Source: an uncultured Oscillibacter sp.
GTDB lineage: Bacteria > Bacillota > Clostridia > Oscillospirales > Oscillospiraceae
Direction: 5' to 3'
Length of the DNA stretch: 64,000 nt
Assembly (NCBI GenBank): GCA_910577405.1
Contig: CAJTMG010000006.1
Coordinates: 1 to 64,000, forward strand
Every line of letters starts with the position of its first letter. Position 1 is the first letter of the stretch. Under the pieces are notes generated by a model that did no database searches, was not told where the DNA came from, and was given only the letters and a program-made list of their open reading frames with translations. Below, in pieces: positions 49,895-58,492 of the stretch. The translations under genes were made by a program, and so were the position numbers.

Positions 49895-51169
49895 TTACCG
49901 CAGGATAATGGCGTCCCGTTCCGGCCCCACGGAGACGTAACCGATATGGCAGCCGATTTCGCGTTCAATGAATTCGACGTATTTCCGGGCGGCTTCGGGG
50001 AGGTCCTTCCAGGCCCGGACATCGGAGATATCGCATTTCCAGCCGTCGACGTATTCAATGACGGGTTTGGCTTCGGGCAGCAGCGCGGGGAAGGGGAAGC
50101 GGTCAGTCTGCTGGCTTCCGAGTTCATAGCGGACGCAGACGGGGATTTTGTCCATGTAGCTGAGGATATCAAGTTTGGTCAAGGCGATATTGGTAGCAGC
50201 CTGGCACTGAACGCCGTACCGGGTAGCCACAAGGTCAATGGGTCCAACGCGCCGGGGCCTGCCGGTTTTCGCGCCGTACTCATTGCCGGCCTTCCGGAGC
50301 AGTTCCGCCTCTTCGCCGAACCACTCGCAGGTAAAGGGACCCTCGCCGACACAGGAGGAGTATGCCTTAACCACGCCAATGACCTCATCGATCCGGGCGG
50401 AGGGCAGGCCGGACCCCACGGGAGCGTATGCGGCCACCGGGTTCGAGGACGTGGTGTAGGGATAAATGCCGTAATCCAGATCCCGGAGCGCGCCGAGCTG
50501 GGCTTCAAAGAGGATACGCTTGCCGTCGCTCTGGGCCTGACGGAGGTAAGCGGCGGTATCCCGGATATAGGGCCGGATTTTCTCGCCGTAATGTTCCACC
50601 CACTCCATGAGCATCTCCATGGTATAAGGTTCCGCGCCGTAGACTCTGGTAAGGGTCAGATTTTTCCATTCCAGCAAATCCTGCAAGTGGGCCTGGAGCT
50701 TTTCCGGGTACAGGAGTTCCCCGGCGAGGACAGTTTTTTTCTGGAACTTATCGGCATAGAAGGGCGCGATTCCCTGCTTGGTGGAACCGTACTTCTTATC
50801 GGCAAGCCGGGCTTCCTCCAGGCTGTCCAGGTCACGGTGCCAGGGCAGAAGCAGGGAAGCGCGGTCGCTGATTTTCAGGTTCTCGGGAGTCAGGGGCACG
50901 CCTTTGGACTCCACCTCCTGCATTTCCTTCCAAAGGTTCTCACAGTCCAGGGCGACGCCGTTGCCGAGGACATTGACGACGCCGTCCCGGAAGATACCGG
51001 AGGGGAGCAGATGGAGGGCGAACTTTCCCTTTTCGTTGACGACGGTATGCCCCGCGTTGCCGCCGCCCTGATACCGGACCACTACGTCATAGTCCTGCGT
51101 CACAAGGTCGACCATACGGCCTTTTCCCTCGTCGCCCCAGTTGATGCCTACGATGGCGCAATTCGACAT
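49895..51169 (-). CDS. purA: adenylosuccinate synthetase
   Basis: Joins IMP and aspartate using GTP, the first step to AMP. The 424-residue protein has the P-loop region VGINWGDEGKGRMVD (about 6-20), GGGNAGHTVV, and a later VGPIDLVATRYG and DERD-like end. The usual QWGDEGKGK is INWGDEGKGR here, a conservative variant. Start 51169 (MSNCAIVG) is preferred over an in-frame Met 24 codons upstream because the family starts here. It has its own promoter at 51260-51288 and is followed by a small membrane protein and purB. Confidence 0.95.
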   Translation of the reverse strand: MSNCAIVGINWGDEGKGRMVDLVTQDYDVVVRYQGGGNAGHTVVNEKGKFALHLLPSGIFRDGVVNVLGNGVALDCENLWKEMQEVESKGVPLTPENLKISDRASLLLPWHRDLDSLEEARLADKKYGSTKQGIAPFYADKFQKKTVLAGELLYPEKLQAHLQDLLEWKNLTLTRVYGAEPYTMEMLMEWVEHYGEKIRPYIRDTAAYLRQAQSDGKRILFEAQLGALRDLDYGIYPYTTSSNPVAAYAPVGSGLPSARIDEVIGVVKAYSSCVGEGPFTCEWFGEEAELLRKAGNEYGAKTGRPRRVGPIDLVATRYGVQCQAATNIALTKLDILSYMDKIPVCVRYELGSQQTDRFPFPALLPEAKPVIEYVDGWKCDISDVRAWKDLPEAARKYVEFIEREIGCHIGYVSVGPERDAIILR

Positions 51170-51259
51170 AATGAAAAACCTCACGATCAAGAAAAATTCC
51201 CACGAAAGCGGTAACGTCTCCGTGAGCATAAAAAGAGACAAAAAGCTTCAGCCGGAACC

Positions 51260-51288
51260 ATTATACCGGTAGTTTCCCCATAAGTAAA
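51260..51288 (-). promoter_or_regulatory. promoter for purA
   Basis: Minus strand: TTTACT (51288-51283), 17 bases, perfect TATAAT (51265-51260). The leader is about 85 bases. No guanine riboswitch or PurR-box motif is evident to me. Confidence 0.65.
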
Positions 51289-51305
51289 GGGAAAACGCGC
51301 AAATT

Positions 51306-51599
51306 TTACAGATGATGATCCCGAAGCAGCCGTTTGGCCTGTTCCCAGAGCTCGTCGCTGACCGTCTGGACCACGGCGGCTCTGCGGACGAGGTCCGGAA
51401 GCGCGGCGGTCAATTCAGCCTCCACAACGGTCTCATTGGTCAGATCGGCGGAAGGGCACCCGGCGCACTGGCCCAGCATTTTGACATAGACCACGCCGTC
51501 CTCAAAGCGGTCAATCTGGATATCGCCGCCGTGCCCCCGTAGGACTGGCCGAACCTTTTCATCCAGCACGGCTTCAATCCGTTTCAATTCGTCACTCAT
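51306..51599 (-). CDS. NifU C-terminal-like Fe-S scaffold protein
   Basis: A 97-residue NifU-type protein that holds a transient Fe-S cluster. Motifs: ...RPVLRGHGGDIQIDRF (N-terminal half) and the cluster-binding GQCAGCPSADLTNETV (CxxC). It is the last gene of the five-gene operon, overlapping the AAA gene by eight bases. A stand-alone short NifU usually supplies clusters to target enzymes; the link to the VWA/AAA genes is only by position. Confidence 0.9.
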   Translation of the reverse strand: MSDELKRIEAVLDEKVRPVLRGHGGDIQIDRFEDGVVYVKMLGQCAGCPSADLTNETVVEAELTAALPDLVRRAAVVQTVSDELWEQAKRLLRDHHL

Positions 51600-53118
51600 G
51601 AGAAACCTCCTTCAAATCAGCAGCCCTGGCCGCGGCGATTTCCTCCTGTAGCCGCTGCCGGATATCGTCAAAGAGCAATTCACTGTTATGCCGGAAGTAA
51701 GCGTCGCAGCCGAATGTCTCCACAAACCAGCTTGTATCAGGGCAGGCGGTCAATTCGGTCACAAAGAGGACCAGCTCCTGACCCTGTCCGAACGCGTCTT
51801 CCAGAAACCGGAAAGCGTTCTCCAGCTGCCGTCCTGTCAATTCCGCCAGCAGCGCCCGACGGTCCACTTCCCCGCCGAACCAGCCCCGCACGGCGTCCAT
51901 GATTTCATCCGGCCCTGTGATTCCCTCCTGAATGAGCATCCGCCGGTAATCCTCCAGGGTGCTGATGGTCCGCTGGGCAAGGTTTTGACTCTCCCTGTCC
52001 ATCTGATTGGCTTCCCGGGCGCGTTTGAGGGCGGTCCGGCGTTCCTGAATCAGAATCGGCAGAATATTCGGCTCCTCCCGCAGGTTGTCCCGGAGGTCGG
52101 TCAAAGCGGCGTGGAGGGCGTCAGCAAGGGCGTCCTGGCGTCTGACGTTCCGGGCGGCCTCTGTCAGTCTGGAGAGCAGAAGGCCCATGACGGAGAGCTT
52201 TTCATCGAAGGCGGCGGCGCGGAGCTCGGAGACAGTAACAGCCTGCCACTCGCCTCTTAATACCGCGTCCACATGGTAATCCCGCTGATACTTCTCATAG
52301 AGGGCGAGATAGTTGGCGAAATCCCGCGCGATTCTGGGCGACTGGATATATTGCACGATGACTTCCCCATCCGCTTTCAGGCCCAGCTTTTCATAGGCGC
52401 ACAGCAGCTCGGACAAGTCCTCCCAGCCCCGGGCGGTAGCGAACTGCAAGCCCTCCGCGGTGGTTTCGACCCGGTAAAAATTCTCCTTTTTGATATCCAG
52501 GTAAGAGACGACGGCCCCATGCAGACCCTTGCTCCGGGCGTACTCCTTCCAGACGGCGAAATCTTCCTTTACCTCGATACGCTTCACCCGGTCCAGCGTC
52601 ACCACATCGAACTCCCGGACAGAGCGGTTATATTCAGGCGGGTTTCCGGCGGCGGCGATCAACCAGCCCTCGGGAAGCCGCTGATTGCCGAAGGTCTTGC
52701 ATTGCAGGAACTGGAGCATCATCGGGGCCAGGGTCTCAGAGACGCAGTTGATCTCGTCCAGGAAGAGAATGCCCTCTTTCAGCCCGGTGCGTTCCATGAG
52801 CATATAGACGGAGGCCAGGATTTCGCTCATGGTATATTCGGTGACCGAAACTTCCGTCCCATCGAAGACGCGTTTTTCGATAAAAGGCAGGCCCACGGCG
52901 CTCTGTCGGGTATGATGGGTAATGGTGTAAGCGACAAGCCCCACCCCGTTTTCGGCGGCGATCTGCTCCATGATCTGGGTCTTGCCAATACCGGGCGGTC
53001 CCATCAGGAGGACAGGCCGCTGCCGGACAGGAGGGATGAGATAATTCCCCAGGCCGTCTTTCGCGAGATAAGCCTTCAAGGTGTTGGAAATTTCCTGTTT
53101 TGCCTGTTTGATGTTCAT
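51592..53118 (-). CDS. MoxR-like AAA ATPase
   Basis: A AAA+ ATPase of the MoxR type, which act with VWA proteins as chaperones for metal-cofactor insertion or assembly. The 508-residue protein has Walker A LLMGPPGIGKT (about 38-48), Walker B GILFLDEINCV (about 115-125), a sensor AAAGNPPEYN and an arginine-finger region. The C-terminal half (about 300-508) is a long helical extension without an assigned domain. ATG 53118 overlaps the nitroreductase stop (53115-53118). The upstream VWA gene is the probable partner. Confidence 0.85.
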   Translation of the reverse strand: MNIKQAKQEISNTLKAYLAKDGLGNYLIPPVRQRPVLLMGPPGIGKTQIMEQIAAENGVGLVAYTITHHTRQSAVGLPFIEKRVFDGTEVSVTEYTMSEILASVYMLMERTGLKEGILFLDEINCVSETLAPMMLQFLQCKTFGNQRLPEGWLIAAAGNPPEYNRSVREFDVVTLDRVKRIEVKEDFAVWKEYARSKGLHGAVVSYLDIKKENFYRVETTAEGLQFATARGWEDLSELLCAYEKLGLKADGEVIVQYIQSPRIARDFANYLALYEKYQRDYHVDAVLRGEWQAVTVSELRAAAFDEKLSVMGLLLSRLTEAARNVRRQDALADALHAALTDLRDNLREEPNILPILIQERRTALKRAREANQMDRESQNLAQRTISTLEDYRRMLIQEGITGPDEIMDAVRGWFGGEVDRRALLAELTGRQLENAFRFLEDAFGQGQELVLFVTELTACPDTSWFVETFGCDAYFRHNSELLFDDIRQRLQEEIAAARAADLKEVSHE

Positions 53119-53717
53119 GTAATTACCTCCCCAAAGCCCCGCCAGCGAACGAGCTGTGACAGGGGCAGTCTGGGACGGGGCGGAGGGCATTCGTCCGGGA
53201 AGCCCAAGGCCAGGGCCGCGGCAGGAAAGCCCTCCAGCCAGCGGCGCAGTTCGTCCCAAGCGAAAAAGATATCGCAGATCCAAAGACAGCCCAGACCCAG
53301 CGCGTTTGCCTGAAGACACATATTCTGGACGCAGGCTCCTATAGACTGCGCGTTGCAGATATCGGAAACACGGCCGTCCATAGAAGCGGGGGCGGACAGA
53401 TTGCAGCTTATGGAATCCGTTACAAAGACCACAACGGGAGCGGATTCCATCACGGCGAGGGACCGGGACGCGCCGTCAAGAAAGGGAGCGCTGTCAGGCA
53501 GAAGGGGCTGGCGCGCTTCCCGTGCAAGACCCTCCCGCATAACCGCCAGCGCCTGCTTTTTCTCATCGCCGCGTACAACGGTAAAACGCCAGGGCTGACG
53601 GTTTTTGGAAGACGGCGCCAGACTCCCGGCAAGAAGAACGGTTTCGATCAAATCCACAGGCACCGGGTCCGGACGGTAAGCCCGGATACTGCGCCGATCC
53701 TGGATTTCTTTCAGCAT
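53115..53717 (-). CDS. nitroreductase-family flavoprotein
   Basis: An FMN-dependent oxidoreductase of the nitroreductase fold. The 200-residue protein has the family N-terminal RRSIRAYRPDPVP (about 8-20, binding FMN phosphate), SLAPSSKNRQPWRF (about 32-45), and SIGACVQNMCLQANALGLGCLW (about 124-145). It is somewhat short but complete. It lies between the VWA and AAA genes, overlapping the latter by four bases, which is unusual for this family. The substrate is unknown. Confidence 0.85.
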   Translation of the reverse strand: MLKEIQDRRSIRAYRPDPVPVDLIETVLLAGSLAPSSKNRQPWRFTVVRGDEKKQALAVMREGLAREARQPLLPDSAPFLDGASRSLAVMESAPVVVFVTDSISCNLSAPASMDGRVSDICNAQSIGACVQNMCLQANALGLGCLWICDIFFAWDELRRWLEGFPAAALALGFPDECPPPRPRLPLSQLVRWRGFGEVIT

Positions 53718-53739
53718 AACCCAACAACTCCAATCGCGT

Positions 53740-55098
53740 CTAAAGTTCCGGAAGCTCGTCCAGATCGATATCAGGGAATTCAGCGGCGGTATTCCGGGCA
53801 GCGCGTTCCAGATCCGGCAGATTCAGCACCAGCCGGGTCGCCCAGGGAGGAATCCTGACAGACGGCGGCGGCTCATCCAGCAGTACGAAGGCGGTTTCGT
53901 AGGGAGTCCGTTTTTCCGGGTAGATGCCCATACCGTCAGTAAAGTAGAGCAGGCCCCGGAGGCAGGAGAACGCGCCCTCCTTGATCAGCCGCCGGACATA
54001 CTGAAAGACAGGCCGGAAATCGGTAGCGCTGCCGCCTGCAAGCTGAAAATGCTCCATATATTCCCGCAGGCCGTCCAGGTCCTGAATCCAGTCGTCGGCG
54101 CGAATCTGGTCGTCGCACTGGATCACGCGGATATTGACCTTTCTGGTAAAGGAACCGGAACTGCGGAGCACGGCGTAGGTACAGGCCAGGAAAAGCCGGA
54201 CCAGTTCGCCGGAGGTAGACATAGAGGTATCAATGGCGATAACGAAATCCTCAATGCGTTTTTCCTCTCTGGTTTCGGGCGGTTCGACCAGGGGCATATT
54301 CCCATAGACGCGGAGGCCGTAGGAATAGAAGCCCAGGTCGAAGGCATCCCCGTCAGCGGCCAGGACCTCTCTGGGAGCCGCGAAGCGCCGCAGGAAAGCC
54401 CGGTAATCCACATCATCCCGGACGGCGGCCTGGACCTGTTCCAGCACTGCCTTGCCGCCGGCGCTCTGATTGGAGAAAACGGTTTCCAGTCCGGTCCGGG
54501 TTTTTTCGGAGAGCTTCTTCCAGTTCAGGTCCTGCTGTCTGGACTGTTCCTTCCGGTCATCATCCTGCTCGTCCGGGTCCCAGAGTCCATGGTCGTCCAC
54601 AAGAAACGCCCTTTGCAATTGTGCCAGTTCAAACTCCGGCAGACGCATCCGGAGCAGCTTCCGGTAAATGCCCTCCGCGGTAAGGACGGGCATATCTTGG
54701 AGGCAGAGGCCGTAAAATTTCCGTTTAGCCGGCACAAAGCCCAGATTCAGGCATGGGTAATCGAGATCATCCAGGATACTCTCAACAGCGGCGTCACAGG
54801 CGAGGTCCCAGAGTTCCGGCACGCGTCCATGCTTTTTCGCCAGATGCCGGAGCATACAATGGAGGACAACATGGAGGTAAGCGCGGTTGGTCAGGACCTG
54901 GGAGCGAAGGAAGCGGTCCGCCAGCCAGGAGCCGTCGAAGAAGAGGGCCTGACCGTCAGCAGCAAGAGAATTCGTAACGCCGCCGCCAGGTTCCGGGAGC
55001 AGGGAGAAGAGGGCGGCGTCGAGATAAGGCAGGGCAACGTAAAGCTGATTACGGGAAGCGGAAAGAATCTCCCTTCCCACGCTGGTCAGATCGGCCAT
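53740..55098 (-). CDS. DUF2201/VWA-domain protein (metallopeptidase-like N-terminus)
   Basis: A COG3864-type protein. The N-terminal region resembles a metallopeptidase, with YLHVVLHCMLRH (HxxxxxH-like, about 74-85), WDLACDAAVE and DLDYPCL motifs. The C-terminal region is a VWA domain with a MIDAS start IDTSMSTSG (about 295-303), a GGSATDF motif and FTDGMG. The MIDAS suggests metal-dependent binding to a partner. It is the second gene of the operon, upstream of the MoxR AAA, forming a typical AAA-VWA pair. The RBS GGGAGGGG precedes ATG 55098. Confidence 0.85.
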   Translation of the reverse strand: MADLTSVGREILSASRNQLYVALPYLDAALFSLLPEPGGGVTNSLAADGQALFFDGSWLADRFLRSQVLTNRAYLHVVLHCMLRHLAKKHGRVPELWDLACDAAVESILDDLDYPCLNLGFVPAKRKFYGLCLQDMPVLTAEGIYRKLLRMRLPEFELAQLQRAFLVDDHGLWDPDEQDDDRKEQSRQQDLNWKKLSEKTRTGLETVFSNQSAGGKAVLEQVQAAVRDDVDYRAFLRRFAAPREVLAADGDAFDLGFYSYGLRVYGNMPLVEPPETREEKRIEDFVIAIDTSMSTSGELVRLFLACTYAVLRSSGSFTRKVNIRVIQCDDQIRADDWIQDLDGLREYMEHFQLAGGSATDFRPVFQYVRRLIKEGAFSCLRGLLYFTDGMGIYPEKRTPYETAFVLLDEPPPSVRIPPWATRLVLNLPDLERAARNTAAEFPDIDLDELPEL

Positions 55099-55112
55099 AG
55101 GACCCCTCCCCT

Positions 55113-56087
55113 CTAAAGTTCGAAGCGCTTCTGGAGGCCCGCCGGGAATTTCCGGTGCAGTGTCTCCAGCAAAAGGGCCAACGCGGAAGACGCGTGCTGT
55201 TCTCTTGCGGCGGCGCAGGCGTTGGCGAGCGTCTGACGGTCCGGGTCCGAACGCGCCAGCAGGAAATGCAGGCCCTCCGCGTCATTGGAAGCCGCCAGGG
55301 TATCCAGCAGTTCCCCCAGATGCCCCCGCAGGTAAAGCAGGTAAGCGGCCTCCGCCCCCGGCCCCAAATCCGCAGGCCATCGCAGCCGCAGCCAGGCCAG
55401 ACGGAGGGCGGTACTGGGCTCATGCTCCATGCCAAGGAAGGCGTTCCAGAGGGCGTCGTACTCATTGAGCTGGAGCAGTTTTTGACGGAAGCAGTGATGG
55501 TAAGGGTATCCGGCTCCAACGATGGTATAATCAAAATGATGGGCGGGGCAGTTTTCCTCATAGATTTCAGTAAATTCGGGAAAGAGCAGTCGGATTTGTG
55601 TCCCGTCCGCCTCCAGCACGGTAACCTCCAGTTCTCTGGAAAGCTCCCCCACGAGGTAAGTGAGGGACGGCCCCTGTGCATTCTCCAGCCGGGTAAGATG
55701 GAAGCTGGACAGACTGCGGCAGTTCATCAGCGCGCCGCCGCCCCAGGAGGACACGCCGTCGAACAAGCGGAGCGTGCGCAGGCTGTGGCAGTTCAGCAGA
55801 GCGTAATCGCCGGCGCGCCGCAGGGAACCGGGAAGCGCGAGGGATTCCAATGTCCGGTTATCCCAGACATCCCCGCCGGAGCCGCAGGAAATCCGGACCT
55901 CCTCCCCTTCCGGCGCGAACTCCCCGCCCGCAAGCGCCCTGTCCCCCAGCGCTGTCACTGGCAGTCCGAAGAGGGAATCCGGCAGCACGGCGGCACGGTC
56001 ACAGGTAACGGCCCGAAGAATCTCCACGCCCTCCGGAGTATTACGGACAGAGAGCCGCCAATTTGACGCCCCTGCAAGTTCAAGCAA
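55113..56087 (-). CDS. leucine-rich-repeat protein
   Basis: A 324-residue protein whose first half (about 10-140) carries BspA-like leucine-rich repeats with pattern LxxLxLPxSLRxxGDYALLNCxSL. The second half is helical, with Ala/Leu-rich segments that look like repeats of the HEAT or ankyrin kind (LLYLRGHLGELLDTLAASND). There is no signal peptide, so it is likely cytosolic. It starts at TTG 56087 after GGGAGG. It is the first gene of the LRR-VWA-nitroreductase-MoxR-NifU operon. The LRR could recognise a substrate for the AAA-VWA pair, but that is inference. Confidence 0.7.
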   Translation of the reverse strand: MLELAGASNWRLSVRNTPEGVEILRAVTCDRAAVLPDSLFGLPVTALGDRALAGGEFAPEGEEVRISCGSGGDVWDNRTLESLALPGSLRRAGDYALLNCHSLRTLRLFDGVSSWGGGALMNCRSLSSFHLTRLENAQGPSLTYLVGELSRELEVTVLEADGTQIRLLFPEFTEIYEENCPAHHFDYTIVGAGYPYHHCFRQKLLQLNEYDALWNAFLGMEHEPSTALRLAWLRLRWPADLGPGAEAAYLLYLRGHLGELLDTLAASNDAEGLHFLLARSDPDRQTLANACAAAREQHASSALALLLETLHRKFPAGLQKRFEL

Positions 56088-56240
56088 AACGGCCGCCTCC
56101 CTTCAAAGAATTCCCCCGTAGTATACCACACCCTGCGGAAATTTCCTATAGCAAACGCGAAAAAGAACGGAACAAAGGCGGCAAAAGATTTTACACAACC
56201 TGTCAGAAAAAGGTCCGGCAAAAAAACAGCAGAAAGGGGC

Positions 56241-56268
56241 TTGACAAACTGTTCATTCTGTGTATACT
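56241..56268 (+). promoter_or_regulatory. promoter for the GntR-ABC operon
   Basis: Perfect TTGACA (56241-56246), 16 bases, TATACT (56263-56268), about 32 bases before the GntR ATG. Confidence 0.65.
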
Positions 56269-56280
56269 GTATATATACAG
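56267..56280. promoter_or_regulatory. operator-like palindrome CTGTATATATACAG
   Basis: A perfect 14-base inverted repeat overlaps the end of the -10 and the transcription start. It probably binds the YtrA-type GntR repressor encoded next to it, giving autoregulation. Confidence 0.6.
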
Positions 56281-56300
56281 CATAAGCAGAGGGAGGGCCA

Positions 56301-56678
56301 ATGGAAATCATCATCCGGAACACGATAAATCAGCCAATTTATGAACAAATCAGCACACAGTTAAAGAACCAGATCATCGCGGGGACACTGAAGCCCGGGG
56401 AAGCGCTGCCGAGCATCCGGGCGCTGGCGAAGGACCTGAAGATTTCGGTCATCACCACGAAGCGGGCCTATGAGGAACTGGAGGCGCAGGGCTTTCTGAA
56501 CACCATCGCGGGCAAGGGAAGCTTTGTAGCGGAAAAGAATCTGGATCTGATTCGGGAGAAACGGCTCCAGGAGCTGGAGGAGCATTTGCAGGCAGCTGTG
56601 GAGTTGGCAAAGACCTGCGGAATAAGCGAAAGAACGCTTCAGGAGATGCTGCGGATACTAATAGAGGAGGACACATAA
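56301..56678 (+). CDS. YtrA-subfamily GntR regulator
   Basis: A repressor of the following ABC exporter genes. The 125-residue protein has the GntR wHTH (about 10-75): QPIYEQISTQLKNQIIAG, LPSIRALAKDLKISVITTKR and ELEAQGFLNTIAGKGSFV. It is short, with only a small C-terminal helix and no ligand-binding domain, typical of YtrA members. The gene is directly upstream of, and coupled to, the ABC ATPase (stop and start share 56678). A palindrome in its promoter is the likely operator. Confidence 0.92.
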   Translation: MEIIIRNTINQPIYEQISTQLKNQIIAGTLKPGEALPSIRALAKDLKISVITTKRAYEELEAQGFLNTIAGKGSFVAEKNLDLIREKRLQELEEHLQAAVELAKTCGISERTLQEMLRILIEEDT

Positions 56679-57529
56679 TGAACGCGATAGAGCTGAAAGG
56701 CGTGAACAAGAAACTGGGGAGCTTTGCGATCCAGGATCTGAGTCTGACGGTGCCCATGGGGACGATTTGCGGTCTGGTGGGAGAGAACGGGGCCGGGAAA
56801 TCGACGGCAATCCGGCTTCTGATGAACGCGATGAAGGCGGACAGCGGAGAGATCAGGCTGTTGGGCGCGGCGGCAGGAACACAGGAATTTGACGAAGCGA
56901 AAGAAGAAGTAGGGGTTGTGCTGGACGAGGCGTACTTCCCGGAAACCCTGACGGCAATCCAGGTGAGCAAAGTGATGGCCTTGACATACCGCCGGTGGGA
57001 TCAGAGGCAGTACGAGGAGTATCTGAAACGGTTTGAACTGCCGGAGAAGAAGCGGTTCAAGGAATTCTCCCGGGGGATGAAAATGAAGCTGGCGATTTCA
57101 GTAGCGTTGAGCCACGACCCAAAACTGCTGGTACTGGACGAAGCGACCTCCGGTCTGGACCCGATTAGCCGGGACGAGGTGCTGGAGATTTTCAATGAAT
57201 TCACCCGCGCCGAGGACCATTCGATTCTGATTTCGTCCCACATCGTAAGCGACCTTGAAAAGCTGTGCGACTATATAGCGTTTCTGCACAAGGGCCGTCT
57301 GCTGTTCTGTGACGAAAAGGACCAGCTTCTGGAGACCTACGGTATTTTCACAGGCACGGCGGAGCAGGCGGACAGTCTCCGGAAAGAAGCAATCATCAGC
57401 TGTGAGAGCAGCGGCTACGGCGGGGTGCGGGCTTTGGTAAGACGGGCGGAAGTGCCTGAAAGTCTGGAACTGGAGCGGCCCAGCGTAGAGGATGTGATAC
57501 TGCATATGGTGAAAGGAGTCCGGAAATGA
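56678..57529 (+). CDS. ABC transporter ATPase (YtrB/antibiotic-export type)
   Basis: ATPase of an ABC-2 type exporter, often for peptides or cell-envelope drugs. The 283-residue protein has Walker A GENGAGKST (about 35-43), a Q-loop region (VVLDEAYFPETLTA), signature EFSRGMKMKLAIS, Walker B LLVLDEATSGLDP and H-loop ISSHIVSD. The start codon overlaps the stop of the GntR gene. The permease gene overlaps the end by four bases (57526-57529), so the operon is tightly coupled. Confidence 0.92.
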   Translation: MNAIELKGVNKKLGSFAIQDLSLTVPMGTICGLVGENGAGKSTAIRLLMNAMKADSGEIRLLGAAAGTQEFDEAKEEVGVVLDEAYFPETLTAIQVSKVMALTYRRWDQRQYEEYLKRFELPEKKRFKEFSRGMKMKLAISVALSHDPKLLVLDEATSGLDPISRDEVLEIFNEFTRAEDHSILISSHIVSDLEKLCDYIAFLHKGRLLFCDEKDQLLETYGIFTGTAEQADSLRKEAIISCESSGYGGVRALVRRAEVPESLELERPSVEDVILHMVKGVRK

Positions 57530-58116
57530 AAGCGCTGATAAAGAAGGATATTTACGTTATTTGGAAGCAGATGCGGATGTTTGTGCTGCTGATACTGGCG
57601 CTGTCAATGATCAACAACACGTTCAACGCGGTATTTCTGGTTGTCTGGTGTTCAATGCTTCCCTATACGGCGATGGCGTACGACGAGCAGAGCCATTGGG
57701 ACCAGATGGCGGTCATGATGCCCTACCGCAAACGGGACATTGTGCTGAGCAAGTACGTCCTCGGCTGGATGTGCATGGCGGCGGCGGGTCTGCTCTGCCT
57801 GGTCATGCAGACGGTCATAGGGCTGTTTTCGGGCCGTGTGACAGATATATCCACGCTGTTTGTCAGTCTGTGTGTCGGAGCGATTTCCTTGGACCTTACG
57901 CTGCCTGCGGTACTGCGGTTTGGAGTGGAGCGGGGCCGGATGATTTTTATGGTGATTATTTTTGGCGCGGTAATTGGTGCGGGGATACTGTTTGACGCCT
58001 CCGCCAGCATCCCCATGCTGTCGATCACGGCAGTAAGCTGGCTGTTATTGGCGGCGGCGGCAGTGTTGACGGCAATCTCCATTCCCTTTTCCATAAAGCT
58101 GTACGAAACGCGCTGA
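57526..58116 (+). CDS. ABC-2 type permease
   Basis: A 196-residue membrane protein with about five or six hydrophobic segments (about 14-34, 36-52, 78-98, 105-128, 133-155, 160-182). It has the typical N-terminal ALIKKDIYVIWKQMRMF before the first helix. It is shorter than many permeases but of the size found in YtrC/D-like systems. It pairs with the upstream ATPase. The substrate is unknown. Confidence 0.85.
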   Translation: MKALIKKDIYVIWKQMRMFVLLILALSMINNTFNAVFLVVWCSMLPYTAMAYDEQSHWDQMAVMMPYRKRDIVLSKYVLGWMCMAAAGLLCLVMQTVIGLFSGRVTDISTLFVSLCVGAISLDLTLPAVLRFGVERGRMIFMVIIFGAVIGAGILFDASASIPMLSITAVSWLLLAAAAVLTAISIPFSIKLYETR

Positions 58117-58128
58117 AAGGAGGTCCCC

Positions 58129-58227
58129 ATGCCCCACATCCCGAAAGAATTGGTGTATCTTCTGCTGTTGCTCCCCTTTCTGGTTCGCGTATGGAACTGG
58201 TGGAACGACCGGGGAGGGAAGCAGTAA
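58129..58227 (+). CDS. 32-residue membrane peptide
   Basis: A short gene with a strong AAGGAGG directly upstream (58117-58123). The peptide MPHIPKELVYLLLLLPFLV continues with RVWNWWNDRGGKQ: one hydrophobic helix (about 8-20) and an aromatic, charged end. The stop TAA is followed one base later by the next ATG (58229), and the start is 12 bases after the permease stop. These spacings argue for a genuine gene in the ABC operon. Function is unknown; it could stabilise the permease. Confidence 0.55.
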   Translation: MPHIPKELVYLLLLLPFLVRVWNWWNDRGGKQ

Positions 58228-58228
58228 A

Positions 58229-58447
58229 ATGAAGGAAGGAAAGCGCTGCCCGAAATGCGGCAGTAAAGAAATCATCCGGGTGCCGGACGACGCCCACCGG
58301 TACTTGGCAAACAGCATCTGCATCACGGGACTGGTGACCGTAAAGCGGATACCAATAACGCGCTATGTCTGTCACGAATGCGGATATGTGGAAAACTGGG
58401 CAGAGACGCGCCATGACCGTGAGAAGCTCTGGAAGGCGTACAAATAA
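58229..58447 (+). CDS. small zinc-ribbon-like protein
   Basis: A 72-residue protein starting MKEGKRCPKCGSKEIIRVP. It has two CxxC knuckles: CPKC (about 7-10) and CHEC (about 49-52), fit to bind one zinc. A short hydrophobic segment lies between them. Function is unknown; it may be a nucleic-acid or protein adaptor. It is the last gene of the GntR-ABC operon, before the terminator at 58453-58486. Confidence 0.7.
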   Translation: MKEGKRCPKCGSKEIIRVPDDAHRYLANSICITGLVTVKRIPITRYVCHECGYVENWAETRHDREKLWKAYK

Positions 58448-58452
58448 AAAAG

Positions 58453-58486
58453 AAAAGGAGTGTTTTCGACGGAAAGCACCCCTTTT
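58453..58486. terminator. bidirectional terminator
   Basis: Long stem AAAAGGAGTGTTTTC/GAAAGCACCCCTTTT with G-U pairs and one mismatch, a short loop and T/A runs at both ends. It ends the GntR-ABC operon and the convergent DUF2156-GNAT gene. Confidence 0.8.
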
Positions 58487-58492
58487 TTCATA

